Positions 22,733 to 32,733 of a stretch of DNA of 64,000 nt are shown here, piece after piece. The position numbers and the translations under genes are program-made. Source of the stretch: Rutstroemia sp. NJR-2017a BVV2 (taxonomy: Eukaryota; Ascomycota; Leotiomycetes; Helotiales; Rutstroemiaceae); assembly GCA_002946415.1 (NCBI GenBank), contig NJPS01000016.1:496001-560000 (forward strand). The letters run 5' to 3'. The notes beneath the pieces were generated by a model. The model did no database searches and was not told where the DNA came from. It saw only the letters and a list, made by a program, of their open reading frames with translations. How positions within the stretch are numbered: the stretch's first letter is position 1; each line of letters opens with the position of its first letter.

Positions 22733-25663
22733 ATGTCTGCAGGTGGCGTCTTCTCGGAAACACTTCAGTCAATTACCACTACAAAGTTGACTGAACTTTC
22801 CAAAAGACGTAACAACTTCGAGACCAAAAAGAAAGCTACTAAATCTGCGTTAAGCCATGAGTCAGATCAGAGGAAAAAGCTTCGTCTCTTGCTTGACGGC
22901 GTACAAGATGGTTTCGGCATCAAGTCATCGATCAGCAAGAAGCGTCCTCACATCATTACACCCACTCATCCTCGTCTCGGAATCCTGATCAATAACGTTG
23001 AACGATTCCTTGCACAGGCAGAGTATGACCCTTCCATCTCACTGAAGGCTTTGCATAGTTGGGAACACTCTTTAATGCAACAAATGAACATTCAATCATC
23101 TAAGTATCAGTATGCCACTCTGTACGGTGAATTGGTTACCGAATGGCTCTCAAAAGAACGGGAATCCGAGGCAGACAATGTATCGGAGACCTCAGAAGGG
23201 TTCCAGCAAATCAAAGAAGAAAGTGAAGCACGAAAACAAGGCCGATCTCAATGGGAGAAACTTGTCTTTGAACCTTGCGACACAGACCAAGTCGCTATCA
23301 CTGCATACCTACGTAGTCTTTTTGGTAACGACGGCGAGAACGCACAAGCCATCAAAGCTCTATCCGACCTGCGCGACTTAGTCGAAGGGTTTGAAGTATC
23401 TTTGTCTAACCCCGGACAATTCAATGAAGCCGTTCTCACGTGGACCATCAACGGGTTGCTTGCGTCCGGCTTACTTTCAGAAGAAAAGCGTGCTGCATTG
23501 AAAGATTTCTTGGCTAGTCCGGTCATCCTAAACGAAGTGGCCGATGTTCTTAACATGCGCATGGCAGCTATCGATACCTGGGAATGGGATATGGACGTAG
23601 CGGTCGAGCAGAGAAGACACATCAACGGCACACATCATATGTTCATTGATGAAGATCTCCTTCAAGCTTTGTTCCTACAATACATTGGTGTCAAATGGTC
23701 CGTCTTTTTAAAGAAAGCCTTCAGAACGTTCCTGGTCTCCCCAGGAGCATGGTCACCCTTGCGCAAACCTGTCGCCGATAAGACCAGGAGAGAGTACTTC
23801 CTTGGTTCGCTAGATGAACAGCCCAGCGTTCAAAGTACACGACAGGTTATATACAACTATATCTACTTCATGTCTCAACTTCCCAACTCCGAACAGGAAG
23901 ATTATGCCAACGAAGACGGCGAAGAAGAAGTCCAGTATGTTCCACAACCAACAGGATTCAATCCTGCAAACTCACTTAACGTTCAAATGATGCAGATGCA
24001 ACAGCAACATGCTTACCAACAGTCTTTGATGCAATTGAATCAGGCACCAGAGCGGGATAGGAAAATGATGATAGCCCAGCAGCAGCCGCAGGGAAGGACA
24101 AAACAGACAGCTGGGATGGGAAGAGGTGGAGCTATGAGACATAGAAAGATCATCCCGGAATTTGGTTTCCAGACGGATTACGCTGATGATAAATCTGAAT
24201 TGCCTGAAAACCCACCAAAGACGCAAATGGAGATAAAGCAGTTCTTGCTTCATCTACTCTCCACTGAGATTCTTACAAATACGCGATTCCATGGCGAATT
24301 CACTTGCACCCGCTCGGAATTTGATTCCTGGAGTCCCTCTCTACCTCACTCCACCATCTTCTGTGTTCTGTCCTTCTTCGGTCTATCAAAAAGGTGGTTA
24401 GGATTCTTCCTCAAATTCCTCGAAGCACCATTGAAATTCGTCGAAGATGGTCCGGACTCCGAAGTTCGTACTCGAAAGAGGGGCGTTCCCGGTGCTCATG
24501 CATTATCCTCTGTCTGTGGTGAAGTCATTCTTTTTTGTCTCGACTATGCAGTCAACCAGAAAACAGACGGTGCCGTACTTTACCGCATGCACGACGACTT
24601 CTGGCTATGGTCTCCATCCCATCAAACTGTCGCCAAGGGCTGGGAAGCGATCGTCGCCTTCTCGGAAATTATGGGCGTTACACTCGACAAAGGTAAAACC
24701 GGCACCGTACGAATCACACAAGACGGCATAGCCTCCAAAACACTCGCGCCTATCGATCCCATTCTCCCAGAAGGCGAAATCCGGTGGGGATTCTTGAAAC
24801 TCGACCCGATCACAGGTGAATTCACCATCGACCAACCCCTGGTCTCCCGACACGTCGAAGAACTCTCGTCCCAACTGCGCGATAAAAAATCCATCTTCTC
24901 CTGGATCCAAGCCTGGAACACCTACGCCGGCCGCTTCTTCAGCAGCAACTTTGGCAAACCCGCGCACTGCTTCGGCCGCGACCACGTCGACGCTATGCTC
25001 TCATCATTCAAGCAGATCCAGCAGCAGATCTTCTCCGACACCAACGTCGTCGAGTACTTGAAAAGCAATCTGCGCGAGCGTTTCGCCATCGACGATGTCC
25101 CCGACGGGTATTTCTACTTCCCCGCCGGGCTCGGCGGTCTGGAATTGCATAATCCATTTGTGGGACTTTTGCAAATCCGCGGTTCTATAACTGCTGACCC
25201 GGGGAGGACAATCGACGATTTCCTCGTGGCGGAAAAAGAAAATTATGAACGCCTCAAACGCAACTGGATCGAGAAGGGGGACAGGCGAAATGTCGATCCT
25301 AGTACGGGACGTAATTATAATGAGGAAATGCCAAAGGAATTCATGTCCTTTGAGGAGTTCACAAAGCATAGAGAGGATTTCTGGAATGATGGTGATGAGG
25401 GCGCGTTGCGTGATTTGTATGCGAGGTTGTTGGAGCAGCCGGATAAGGAAACGGTGCAGTTGGATGATGGGGACAATACTTTGTTGAACGGGGTTACGGG
25501 GAGTGTGGAGGGCATGGATAATGGATATTTGAAGTGGATAGTTAAGCTATATGGAGAGGAGATGAAGGAGAGGTTTGGGGGGCTGAGTGTGGTTGATAAG
25601 GGGTTGTTGCCGATTGGGATGGTTAATTTGTTTAGGAGCGGGAAGGTAAAGTGGCAGGGTTGA
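22733..25663 (+). CDS. rvt: Cellular reverse transcriptase-related protein (rvt family)
   Basis: Intronless gene for 976 aa, matching the single-copy domesticated reverse-transcriptase (rvt) family of fungi in size and layout. RT-fold motifs can be followed in order. The motif A region is EFDSWSPSLPH with D531. Motif B is GVPGAHALSSVCGEVILF from G584. Motif C is LYRMHDDFWLW with D621-D622 in place of the usual YxDD. Motif D is GVTLDKGKTGTV near 648, followed by RWGFLKLDP. A roughly 500-aa helical N-terminal region and a roughly 250-aa C-terminal extension flank the RT core. A Gln/Met-rich insertion (MMQMQQQHAYQQS, ~residues 418-455) precedes it. There is no integrase, RNase H, endonuclease, LTR or poly-A tail, so it is not a retroelement. 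The catalytic aspartates are intact. ATG 22733 starts the conserved reading; codon use is normal. Family membership is by recalled motif pattern. Confidence 0.85.
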   Translation: MSAGGVFSETLQSITTTKLTELSKRRNNFETKKKATKSALSHESDQRKKLRLLLDGVQDGFGIKSSISKKRPHIITPTHPRLGILINNVERFLAQAEYDPSISLKALHSWEHSLMQQMNIQSSKYQYATLYGELVTEWLSKERESEADNVSETSEGFQQIKEESEARKQGRSQWEKLVFEPCDTDQVAITAYLRSLFGNDGENAQAIKALSDLRDLVEGFEVSLSNPGQFNEAVLTWTINGLLASGLLSEEKRAALKDFLASPVILNEVADVLNMRMAAIDTWEWDMDVAVEQRRHINGTHHMFIDEDLLQALFLQYIGVKWSVFLKKAFRTFLVSPGAWSPLRKPVADKTRREYFLGSLDEQPSVQSTRQVIYNYIYFMSQLPNSEQEDYANEDGEEEVQYVPQPTGFNPANSLNVQMMQMQQQHAYQQSLMQLNQAPERDRKMMIAQQQPQGRTKQTAGMGRGGAMRHRKIIPEFGFQTDYADDKSELPENPPKTQMEIKQFLLHLLSTEILTNTRFHGEFTCTRSEFDSWSPSLPHSTIFCVLSFFGLSKRWLGFFLKFLEAPLKFVEDGPDSEVRTRKRGVPGAHALSSVCGEVILFCLDYAVNQKTDGAVLYRMHDDFWLWSPSHQTVAKGWEAIVAFSEIMGVTLDKGKTGTVRITQDGIASKTLAPIDPILPEGEIRWGFLKLDPITGEFTIDQPLVSRHVEELSSQLRDKKSIFSWIQAWNTYAGRFFSSNFGKPAHCFGRDHVDAMLSSFKQIQQQIFSDTNVVEYLKSNLRERFAIDDVPDGYFYFPAGLGGLELHNPFVGLLQIRGSITADPGRTIDDFLVAEKENYERLKRNWIEKGDRRNVDPSTGRNYNEEMPKEFMSFEEFTKHREDFWNDGDEGALRDLYARLLEQPDKETVQLDDGDNTLLNGVTGSVEGMDNGYLKWIVKLYGEEMKERFGGLSVVDKGLLPIGMVNLFRSGKVKWQG

Positions 25664-25813
25664 CGGACTTTGACAGGTAAAGGGAAATTGGAACAGGGCG
25701 TTGATGGTTGGTTCTCAAATTTGTGTCGAATGATGTGTTACGAAACTTTTATGAACAATGCCTTTCCGCTTTCTAGGTAACTTAGGCTTTCGTAGGTAAC
25801 TCGACAGAATCCA

Positions 25814-26681
25814 TCACTTCTTCTGTACCGGAATTGTTGCATAGTAAGCCATAGCCGCCATATTAACCTCCGGCGTCATCTCCTTCCCTTCCGCAATCAA
25901 CGTGCTCAACAACTTAAGATAGTGGACATAAAACGCCTACACTCGTCAGCCTTTCCATTCTCATTCCCATTTCCCTCCGCCCTTCTCCTCCCTCCTCCCC
26001 GTTCTTCCCCCCTAACCTTCCACCCCCTTTCCAGGAAAAGAGTAAGAAAAATAACCCAACTCACCGGCGTAAACGTGTTGAAAAACCTCGCCTCCTCCCC
26101 CGACTCATTACTAAACGTATGCGGCGCCCTCGTCGGCACAACCACATAGTCGCCCTCTTTCGCATCGATCCTCGCGCCTTTCAATCCGCTCTCTGGTGCG
26201 TCGGGCACTGTGAACGTTACCACGCCCTTGGTGACGAGAAAGGTTTCGTCGTGCATTTCGTGCCAGTGGGCGGGCGGCCCGGGGGTGTGTGCTGGGACGG
26301 TGATTTCGACGGAGGAGAGGCGGTTGTCTGAGAGGGGAGGGGGTGTTAGGTTGGGGTTGGGGAGTGGGGAATGGGATGGATATGTATATGGCGTTGGATA
26401 TGTATATGGAGATGGAAATGGGAATGGGAATGGATGGATGAGGGGAGATGTGTTGGTCATGTGTATTCCACATGACTTTCTCACTTGCTCATTGCCCTGA
26501 GCTCCATATTGCGTGTATGGATGCAAAACAAGTAAAGGGAAAGAAATCCCTATAACATACCCGTTCGTGAGCCATCCTCCATAACCCTGACTTTGACGCT
26601 CCCTAGTGAGAGAACCTCTCCAGTCTCTGCTTTCACAAAATTAATCGGCACGTTAGGCGTGGGCACGATGGGCGTTGCCAT
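25814..26681 (-). CDS. Small cupin-domain protein
   Basis: Single-cupin protein of 168 aa; exons 26681..26561, 26327..26065, 25936..25814. The metal-binding motif is HWHEMHDE with H61, H63 and E68, and the second cupin motif includes PTRAPHTF. The middle forms the beta-barrel (SVEITVPAHTPGPPAHWH, ETFLVTKG, GDYVVVPTRAP). The C-terminal helix (AFYVHYLKLLS) follows the second intron. The first intron is unusually long for this window (233 nt) and carries an imperfect ggatatgtatatgg / ggaatggg purine-rich repeat; a 206-codon minus-strand ORF reading through it is an artefact. Such cupins bind a divalent metal and include oxygenases, isomerases and pigment-cluster proteins; the reaction is unknown. 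It is convergent with rvt, 150 bp apart. Confidence 0.88.
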
Positions 26682-27493
26682 TTTGCGGGGTGTTTCTGTT
26701 CGGGTGCGGGATTGGTAAGTTACTCCCTTCTCGAATATGTTTGTGACGGACGGCGAAGTGAGAGAATCTCAGGAAGGAAAGTGAAGGTAGGATTGTATGT
26801 ATGGATAGATGAAGAAGAGAGATATAGAGAGAGATTCGAAATGGCTTAAGTACCCAGCGCTTGCAGGTGCTTCGCTCTGTCGGCTTTCGATCCTTACTTG
26901 GTAGTTCCTGCTTATTCGATGCGCGGGCACGACGTGACTGCCGTTCTCTCACGGCGCTGACAATTCAAATGGGGGAAGTCCGAGGAGTAGATAGACGGGA
27001 AAGGAGAATCGGTGTTGTTTAAGCCTTTGCACTCGGCTGGTCTTTATTTATATTTTACACTGAATAAGTTGTTGTTCGTTTTAGGTATTGTACGAGGATC
27101 GAGTACTATATTTGTTTCATGGATTCATTCGATTCGCATCGCATGGCTAAAGGTGCACCCCCACATTCCCTTGTGAAAGCCGAAAGAGCGAAGCATCGTC
27201 GTCAGTGATTGGTAGTTTTTGTGCGCCCGGATTGCAGTTCTACGCCCGAGAGAACTCGAAAGGGAAGTAGGAAGAAGTTATTGGCTGACGGACCTCTCAT
27301 ATGCACATCTTTGTTTCAAGACCAGGAGCTACTTGCGAAATAGTTGATACACTTGTGCACTGCGATATTCAGTTATGTTTTCAAGACAAGAGGAAGTATC
27401 AATTAAACATCAGTATATGCTCATGTCTAAACACATTCCACTACCTGCCAAGTCGCTCGGGTATCAATTAATTATATAAGTCTCCTTTCTAAA
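26682..27493. other. Intergenic region, no gene supported
   Basis: 812 bp upstream of the cupin gene and downstream of the secreted protein gene. ORF 26653-26952 is basic and low-complexity and is not called. Confidence 0.5.
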
Positions 27494-29110
27494 TCAATGT
27501 CCATAATCCCAATATCCCAACCTATGTTCCATGTCCCCTCTCTTCACACACCCTGGCGAGGTATGATCTACCGGAGAACCAAACGGCCACATCGCCACAT
27601 AGCACGCTTCATCATATGCGCATTTCCCGCACTCCAGCCAGGTGCTCCAGTCCAAGTACTCTGTTAACTTCTTTATCATCTGCTTCGCTTCTGCTTCTTT
27701 CTTCACTCCCTTTTCTTCTGCATCTTCTAAGAGCTGTCGTACTTCATACAACGTGCTGCATATTCTATACGATACGGCGAAGATCGCAGCGTGAATTAGG
27801 TGGTCTGATTCGGTCTTTGGAGAGACGGGTTTTAGATAATGGGTTGCGCATTTCTCTATCGAAGAGGGTATGTCAATATGAGAGTAGTCTGTGAAGACAT
27901 TCAGAAGCGCTACTAGTTCAGATAGAACGCCGTATTCAGAAGTGCTGTTCTCGAGCATGAATTGAAGACGATCGGAGTATCGTGTTACGATCATATCCAC
28001 TACGCCTTGCCAGTTGATCTTTTCGTGCTTCTCGTCCCTAGTGAATAGTGATAGGACATCAGAGCGGATTTTTAACAGTTGCTCTCTATCGGCAGGATCG
28101 ACTGTTCTTGGTAGTTCCGAACGATCGGGATTAGGATTGGTGAGGTTGACAGGGTAGAAGAATGCAGAGACCATGGAAGAGTAGTCAATTTCTGCTCGTC
28201 CTCCAACTATCCCCTGGTATCTATAACCAACCGCTCGGATGTACTCAAAATGTCTGATTTCGTCATTTCGTCGAGTCTCTGGTCGGGGCGTAGCCGAAAG
28301 AAACTCAAGACCGTCAGTAAAGTTGCAGAAAATGATTTCAAAGCCGGCTTCCATTCGTATAAATCCCTCGATGCCTCCCCATTGCTTGCCAATTTCGCAG
28401 AGATCTGCTGCGCGAATCAAATCATTGTTCGGTAAGGTGGATGCGGAGGTTAGGTTGCGGAGTATGTAGTCGGTAGAATCGAGAGTGCCCATATCTGATT
28501 TACCTGCTGACGTACCATCTATGTACAGGAGCTTCGATAGAGGACGCGATGCCCGATATTGATGTAGGTAACCGTGGCCATCATCAGTTCCATCTTCAAA
28601 GTCGTTATTGAAGTCTTTGTCAAGCTTGCCCCATGGACCAAATCCTGGCCCCTTTCCATTGCCATCGGAAGGATGTGGAGGCCCTTCGGGAGGATGACTA
28701 CCAGGAGGACCACCGCCAGGCCCTTTGCCTGGTCCTTTCCCTGGTCCTTTCCCTGGTCCTTTCCCTGGAGGTGGTGGTCTTCTTCTTGGCCCAGCAAATG
28801 CTTCAGCGTGCTCAATCTCAAAAGCCAACCACTCCGTCCCAATTACTGGCTCCTTTTTCCATGTACCATGATAGAACAATGTCCCTTCCGGTACTGTAGC
28901 GGGGAAGAATGACATTCCATTATGCTTTAACGATGAACCCCATTGTCGCATTGAAGAATGGAGAGCATTGAAAACCTGAGGTGCATTTGTACGCGCATGC
29001 TCTATACTAGCTCCATGAGAAACTTCGTCGTACAGAGGAGCTTGTTCAGGAATCGCACTAACGGCAGAAAAAAGGAGCGGCGCGACGAGTATCTGAATCG
29101 AACGCATCAT
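27494..29110 (-). CDS. Secreted protein with GKGP repeats and YHGT motif, unknown function
   Basis: Intronless gene for 538 aa. The N-terminus is a signal peptide (MMRSIQILVAPLLFSAVSA; alternative ATG 29107). The N-terminal domain contains VFNALHSSMRQWGSS and MSFFPATVPEGTLFYHGT, then EWLAFEIEHAEAFA. A Pro/Gly/Lys tract follows, with tandem GKGP units encoded by a 12-bp repeat (about 28724-28781). After it come YLHQYRASRPLSKLLYIDG, SAGKSDMGTLDSTDYILRN and a long helical region ending in a Cys-containing tail (KCAYDEACY, SPGCVKRGD). I recall similar proteins as a fungal family without a name. The YHGT followed by LAF spacing is reminiscent of the ADP-ribosyltransferase fold (PARP HGT motif), but this is only a resemblance. 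Secretion is well supported; function is not. Confidence 0.75.
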   Translation of the reverse strand: MMRSIQILVAPLLFSAVSAIPEQAPLYDEVSHGASIEHARTNAPQVFNALHSSMRQWGSSLKHNGMSFFPATVPEGTLFYHGTWKKEPVIGTEWLAFEIEHAEAFAGPRRRPPPPGKGPGKGPGKGPGKGPGGGPPGSHPPEGPPHPSDGNGKGPGFGPWGKLDKDFNNDFEDGTDDGHGYLHQYRASRPLSKLLYIDGTSAGKSDMGTLDSTDYILRNLTSASTLPNNDLIRAADLCEIGKQWGGIEGFIRMEAGFEIIFCNFTDGLEFLSATPRPETRRNDEIRHFEYIRAVGYRYQGIVGGRAEIDYSSMVSAFFYPVNLTNPNPDRSELPRTVDPADREQLLKIRSDVLSLFTRDEKHEKINWQGVVDMIVTRYSDRLQFMLENSTSEYGVLSELVALLNVFTDYSHIDIPSSIEKCATHYLKPVSPKTESDHLIHAAIFAVSYRICSTLYEVRQLLEDAEEKGVKKEAEAKQMIKKLTEYLDWSTWLECGKCAYDEACYVAMWPFGSPVDHTSPGCVKRGDMEHRLGYWDYGH

Positions 29111-29649
29111 GGATCTCAGCACCGTCGCAATGCAATCCAGCGGAAATATCAACCAAGAAGCAAATCGAATAGAAAAAAGAAAGGAAAACCACTCAACTTT
29201 GCTAGCCTCGAGGAATTATATCCTTTTTATTTGGAGCCTAAATTTACCAATTAACGAATAAGGTTGGGGTACGCACACGCAGCAGCTGACGACGACGCGT
29301 AGCCCAAAAGGATCTTATCTTATCAATCAGTTGAGAAGAAGATCGAAAAGATCAAAACGATCAGTCACTCGAATCAAGGGTCCCATGAACGAAACTCCAC
29401 ATGTGATTCAGCGGATAGCAAGCCGAACTGGGAACCTGACCCGTAGACCTCATCTGCACGAGAAGGGCACAGCAGCCAGATTCGGGTGGGCCAAGAGCTT
29501 TCTGATGTGCAAGGCTGCTGTTTTATAATGTTTAGGCGCGGACGATGTTGCTGTCATTTTCTTGGAGGTCCGAGGTGTTGATTTTAAAGATCTTTTTCTC
29601 CTTTGTTTCTTTTGTAATTTTATATATTTTCTTGGACACGATATAGAAA
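29111..29649. other. Divergent promoter region
   Basis: 539 bp between the secreted protein gene (minus) and the methyltransferase gene (plus). No conserved site was recognised. Confidence 0.5.
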
Positions 29650-31238
29650 ATGGATAATGAAAGCGGGAACGGGAAGGCAGCGGCTTCGTCTGGTTTATCC
29701 GAGCCCAGGGTGGAGCAGCACTCTGGATCTCCACTTCAACTCGGTGCCGAACGATCTCAGCAAGATCGTCGGGGAGAGAATGAACATCGCGATGAGGAGA
29801 ATGAGTATGATGATGGATATAATCCGGTCAATTTAGAGGTAATTGCTTCCGAAGGTACTTTTGAGTGGTTCACAAAGGCTAAACATTCTGACGGTAGGTT
29901 GACTCGCAAGACAGTGATTCCGCTCTGGGTTTATCACTTGCGTAAGTAATGGGCCAGAAAGATTACTGAAGTGCATGCTCACTACTCATCTATTTAAAGA
30001 GCCTCAACGGAGTCAGTGCGATCCAGTATTCTTGAATCAGTAGAGGAAAATGGAAGGACATACCATAAGTACAAAGCCGGGAGTATGACATCTTCCCCAT
30101 CCGTAATTGAGGCTTCAGTCTAACAATAGATAGAATACTACCTGCCAAATGATGAAGTAAGAATCGTATCCGGAGCTTTGGATGATTGCTAATTCTGCAT
30201 GAAAGATGGAACAATCGAGACTGGGTGACTATTGGCCTCGTTGATGGGACGAAGGTCTGGCGACTGATGTATGTGTAGATCTCCAACACCAGCTGTTTCT
30301 TGTAACTCTGGAAGGAAAGCTACATCTTGCTCCTGTTCAAGACCCTCGGTTAGTCCTGGACATTGGCACTGGTACAGGAATATGGGCGATAGAATATGGT
30401 ATATCCCACTTGCAGCACGCCGTTCCTCAGAGAATCAGTCTATATCCTAATAATGCCTTCTAGCATCACAAAACCCCTCCGCAACCGTCATCGGAACGGA
30501 TCTCAGTGCCATCCAGCCCGCATAGTAAGACCATCCACCCACTAACCCCTTCCCTTCTGTATCCCGCTTACCCTACCCCTTCTCATTTGCAGCGTCCCAC
30601 CCAACTGCAAATTTCAAGTAGACGACGCCGAAGACACCTGGACCTTCACCCAAAATTTCAACCTCATCCACGGCCGCGCCCTATTCTCCTGTTTCAAGTC
30701 CCATCTTTCCGTATTCCAATCCGCCTTCGCGTCTCTCGCCCCCGGCGGCTACCTGGAAATGCAAGACATGTACTTAAAACCACATTCTGCCGACGGCACA
30801 GTCAACAACACTGCGTTATCTCGATGGAATGAGAAGCTGATTGAAGGTGCGGCACGCATTGGCCGGAATTGGCACTGTGTTCCGCATTATGCGGATTGGA
30901 TGCGGGAAGCAGGGTTTGTGGATGTGGTGGAGAGAGTGTATTATTGGCCGGGAAATACGTGGCCGAAGGGGAAGAAACATAAGGTTTTGGGGTCGCTGGC
31001 GTTGATGGATTCGTTAGATGCGGTGGAGGCGGTTAGTATGGCGGTGTTGACAAGGGGATTGGGGATGAGTGCGATAGAGGTGGCGGATATGCTTGTGGAT
31101 GTTAAGAGGGATTTGAAGGACAAGAGGATTCATAGTTATTACCCTATGTGAGTGGCATGAAGTTTGCGGTTGGATATATCGAAGGTTCGACTGACTGATG
31201 TTTGCAGGTATGTGGTTTATGGGAGGAAGCCGCTTTGA
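29650..31238 (+). CDS. LaeA-like class I SAM methyltransferase
   Basis: S-adenosylmethionine-dependent methyltransferase of the fungal LaeA/TAM-like group, 372 aa. Proposed exons are 29650-29893, 30017-30082, 30134-30156, 30206-30224, 30279-30398, 30464-30524, 30593-31147 and 31208-31238. Splicing yields ENGRTYHKYKAGKYYLPNDE, then MEQSRLDLQHQLFLVTLEGK and SAM motif I VLDIGTGTGIWAIEYA. VIGTDLSAIQP and DDAEDTWTF follow, then SLAPGGYLEMQD and a C-terminal EVADMLVDVKRDLKD / MYVVYGRKPL. Exon 4 is only 19 nt. The first exon (acidic, disordered) and its junction are the least certain: donor 29894 with acceptor 30016 keeps frame, but another donor at 29942 also has the same phase. Substrate is unknown; members regulate or modify secondary metabolism, and none is adjacent here. 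Confidence 0.85.
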
Positions 31239-31595
31239 GCGGAGCTTATGTAAAGGAATGTCGTAAACGAAGATCCTGCTAGTATGAATATACAAGTAGG
31301 AATTACATAGTCGTAGGGAGGAGCAAGTTACTTGACTAAGACCCAGCACCTCGGTTCCATTGATAGCACATGAATCATGAAATGATGATTACGTGAAGTG
31401 CTGCACAGTGAGCCGAGGACGACGACGCGTTGCTTCCGGTAGCCTTCCATAACTTATGGACGTCTTTCCTGTCATGACTGAAGCGTGACTCCGAACAATG
31501 AAGAGCTGGTAGGATACGAGGAGAAAGGAAATCTTGATTGAGGTATCATTAGATCATGTTGCTCATTTCTGTTCATCTTTACGCCCGTCATTATG
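31239..31595. other. Convergent 3' spacer
   Basis: 357 bp between the methyltransferase and Nas6 stop codons. Nothing is recognised. Confidence 0.5.
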
Positions 31596-32733
31596 CTATA
31601 GATCAATTCCCTCCATTTCAGCCATCTGAACAATGTACTTTTTCACCTAGTGAACGTTAGCCTTCATGAAGTATACAACATCAAAGGATTGGGAAACGAG
31701 CCTGTTTATCTGGCGCAAGATCTAATGCCAAAAGGCCGTCTACGTCTTTCTTATCCGTTTCAGCTCCTGCCTTAAGAAGTGCTACGGCCGTATCACCTAT
31801 GTGCATGTCCAGTCAGCCGTTACCTGAAAAGCCTACAAAATCAGAGCTTTCAATAGAAGAAGAACTCACCATGCCCCTCAGCTACAGCATGATGAAGAGG
31901 AGTCTGCCCTGCAACGTCGGTTGCGTTCAGCGGGCTCTTGTTCTTTAGTAGCAGCTCAACCAGTGGCGTGGAACCAATAGCTGCTGCGCGATGAATAGCA
32001 TATTGGCCACGTTTATCCTTAACTCTGCATGATGCCGGTGGATTTTGGGAGAGCAGCAGTTTGGTAATAGGGAGGTTGTTTTTGGACGTGGAGAAATGAA
32101 GGGCAGTCTGTTTACATATCAGATGATTGCTTTGCCAACAATAAAAGAGTTTTGAGTAGTACCTGGCTGCTGAAATCTACATGCACTGATCAGTAGTAGT
32201 ACAAAGAGAAATTAAGGAGACATACTCTTTGCATTAACGTCCGCCTCCTTCTTCAATAATAACTCAACGATATCATCACCCTCCTTCAAACTGACAGCAA
32301 TCATAAGTGGCGTCCAACCCGAGCCATCCTGTGACCCGCATCAATACCTTCCTCAATCGAACTTAATCTTTCCTTAATCCAGAGAGTTAGACCGACATAC
32401 CTGAACATCAGGATCAAATCCTTTCAACGACGAAAGCAAAATCACAATATCAAGATGATTATACGAAACCGCCCAATGAATCGGTAATCGCTCATCATCG
32501 TCTTTCAGCGCCGCGAGTTTGGGGTTAGCCTGGGTTTTTGTGAGTACTACTCATCTTTCATCACCATTGTAGGAAATGAAGGATTCGTACGTTGAGAAGT
32601 GATTCCACAATCGTTGCTACGCTCAAGTTAGTGAGGTCCTATTTGTAGATGAAGGGAGGGGTAGTGTAGTCTTACTTTTCCCTTCGCGACAGGCGGCGTG
32701 GATCGCGAATTTATCTTCAGATGGTTTCTCCAT
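31596..32733 (-). CDS. nas6: Nas6/gankyrin, 26S proteasome assembly chaperone (ankyrin repeats)
   Basis: Ankyrin protein that in yeast and animals binds the Rpt3 ATPase during 19S assembly. 237 aa from eight exons: 32733..32676, 32616..32591, 32529..32401, 32328..32226, 32176..32163, 32107..31870, 31796..31702, 31646..31596. Repeats read in order are FAIHAACREGK, RLPIHWAVSYNHLDIVILL, GWTPLMIAVSLKEGDDIV, QTALHFSTSKNNLPITKLLL, GQYAIHRAAAIGSTPLVELL and GQTPLHHAVAEGHGDTAVAL, with a final capping segment. Size and repeat number fit the family (about 230 aa). Exon 5 is a 14-nt micro-exon. The last intron (31647-31701) seems to use a GC donor (CAG|GCTCGT..CTAAC..TAG); the only alternative GT donor loses the conserved tail VKKYIVQMAE. 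Confidence 0.88.

Noticed and set aside
22733..25663. rvt ORF as a LINE or LTR retrotransposon
   Set aside because: No integrase, RNase H, endonuclease, terminal repeats or target duplications flank the ORF.
25906..26526. 206-codon minus-strand ORF over the cupin gene
   Set aside because: It reads through intron 1; splicing to 26561-26681 gives a proper cupin N-terminus instead.
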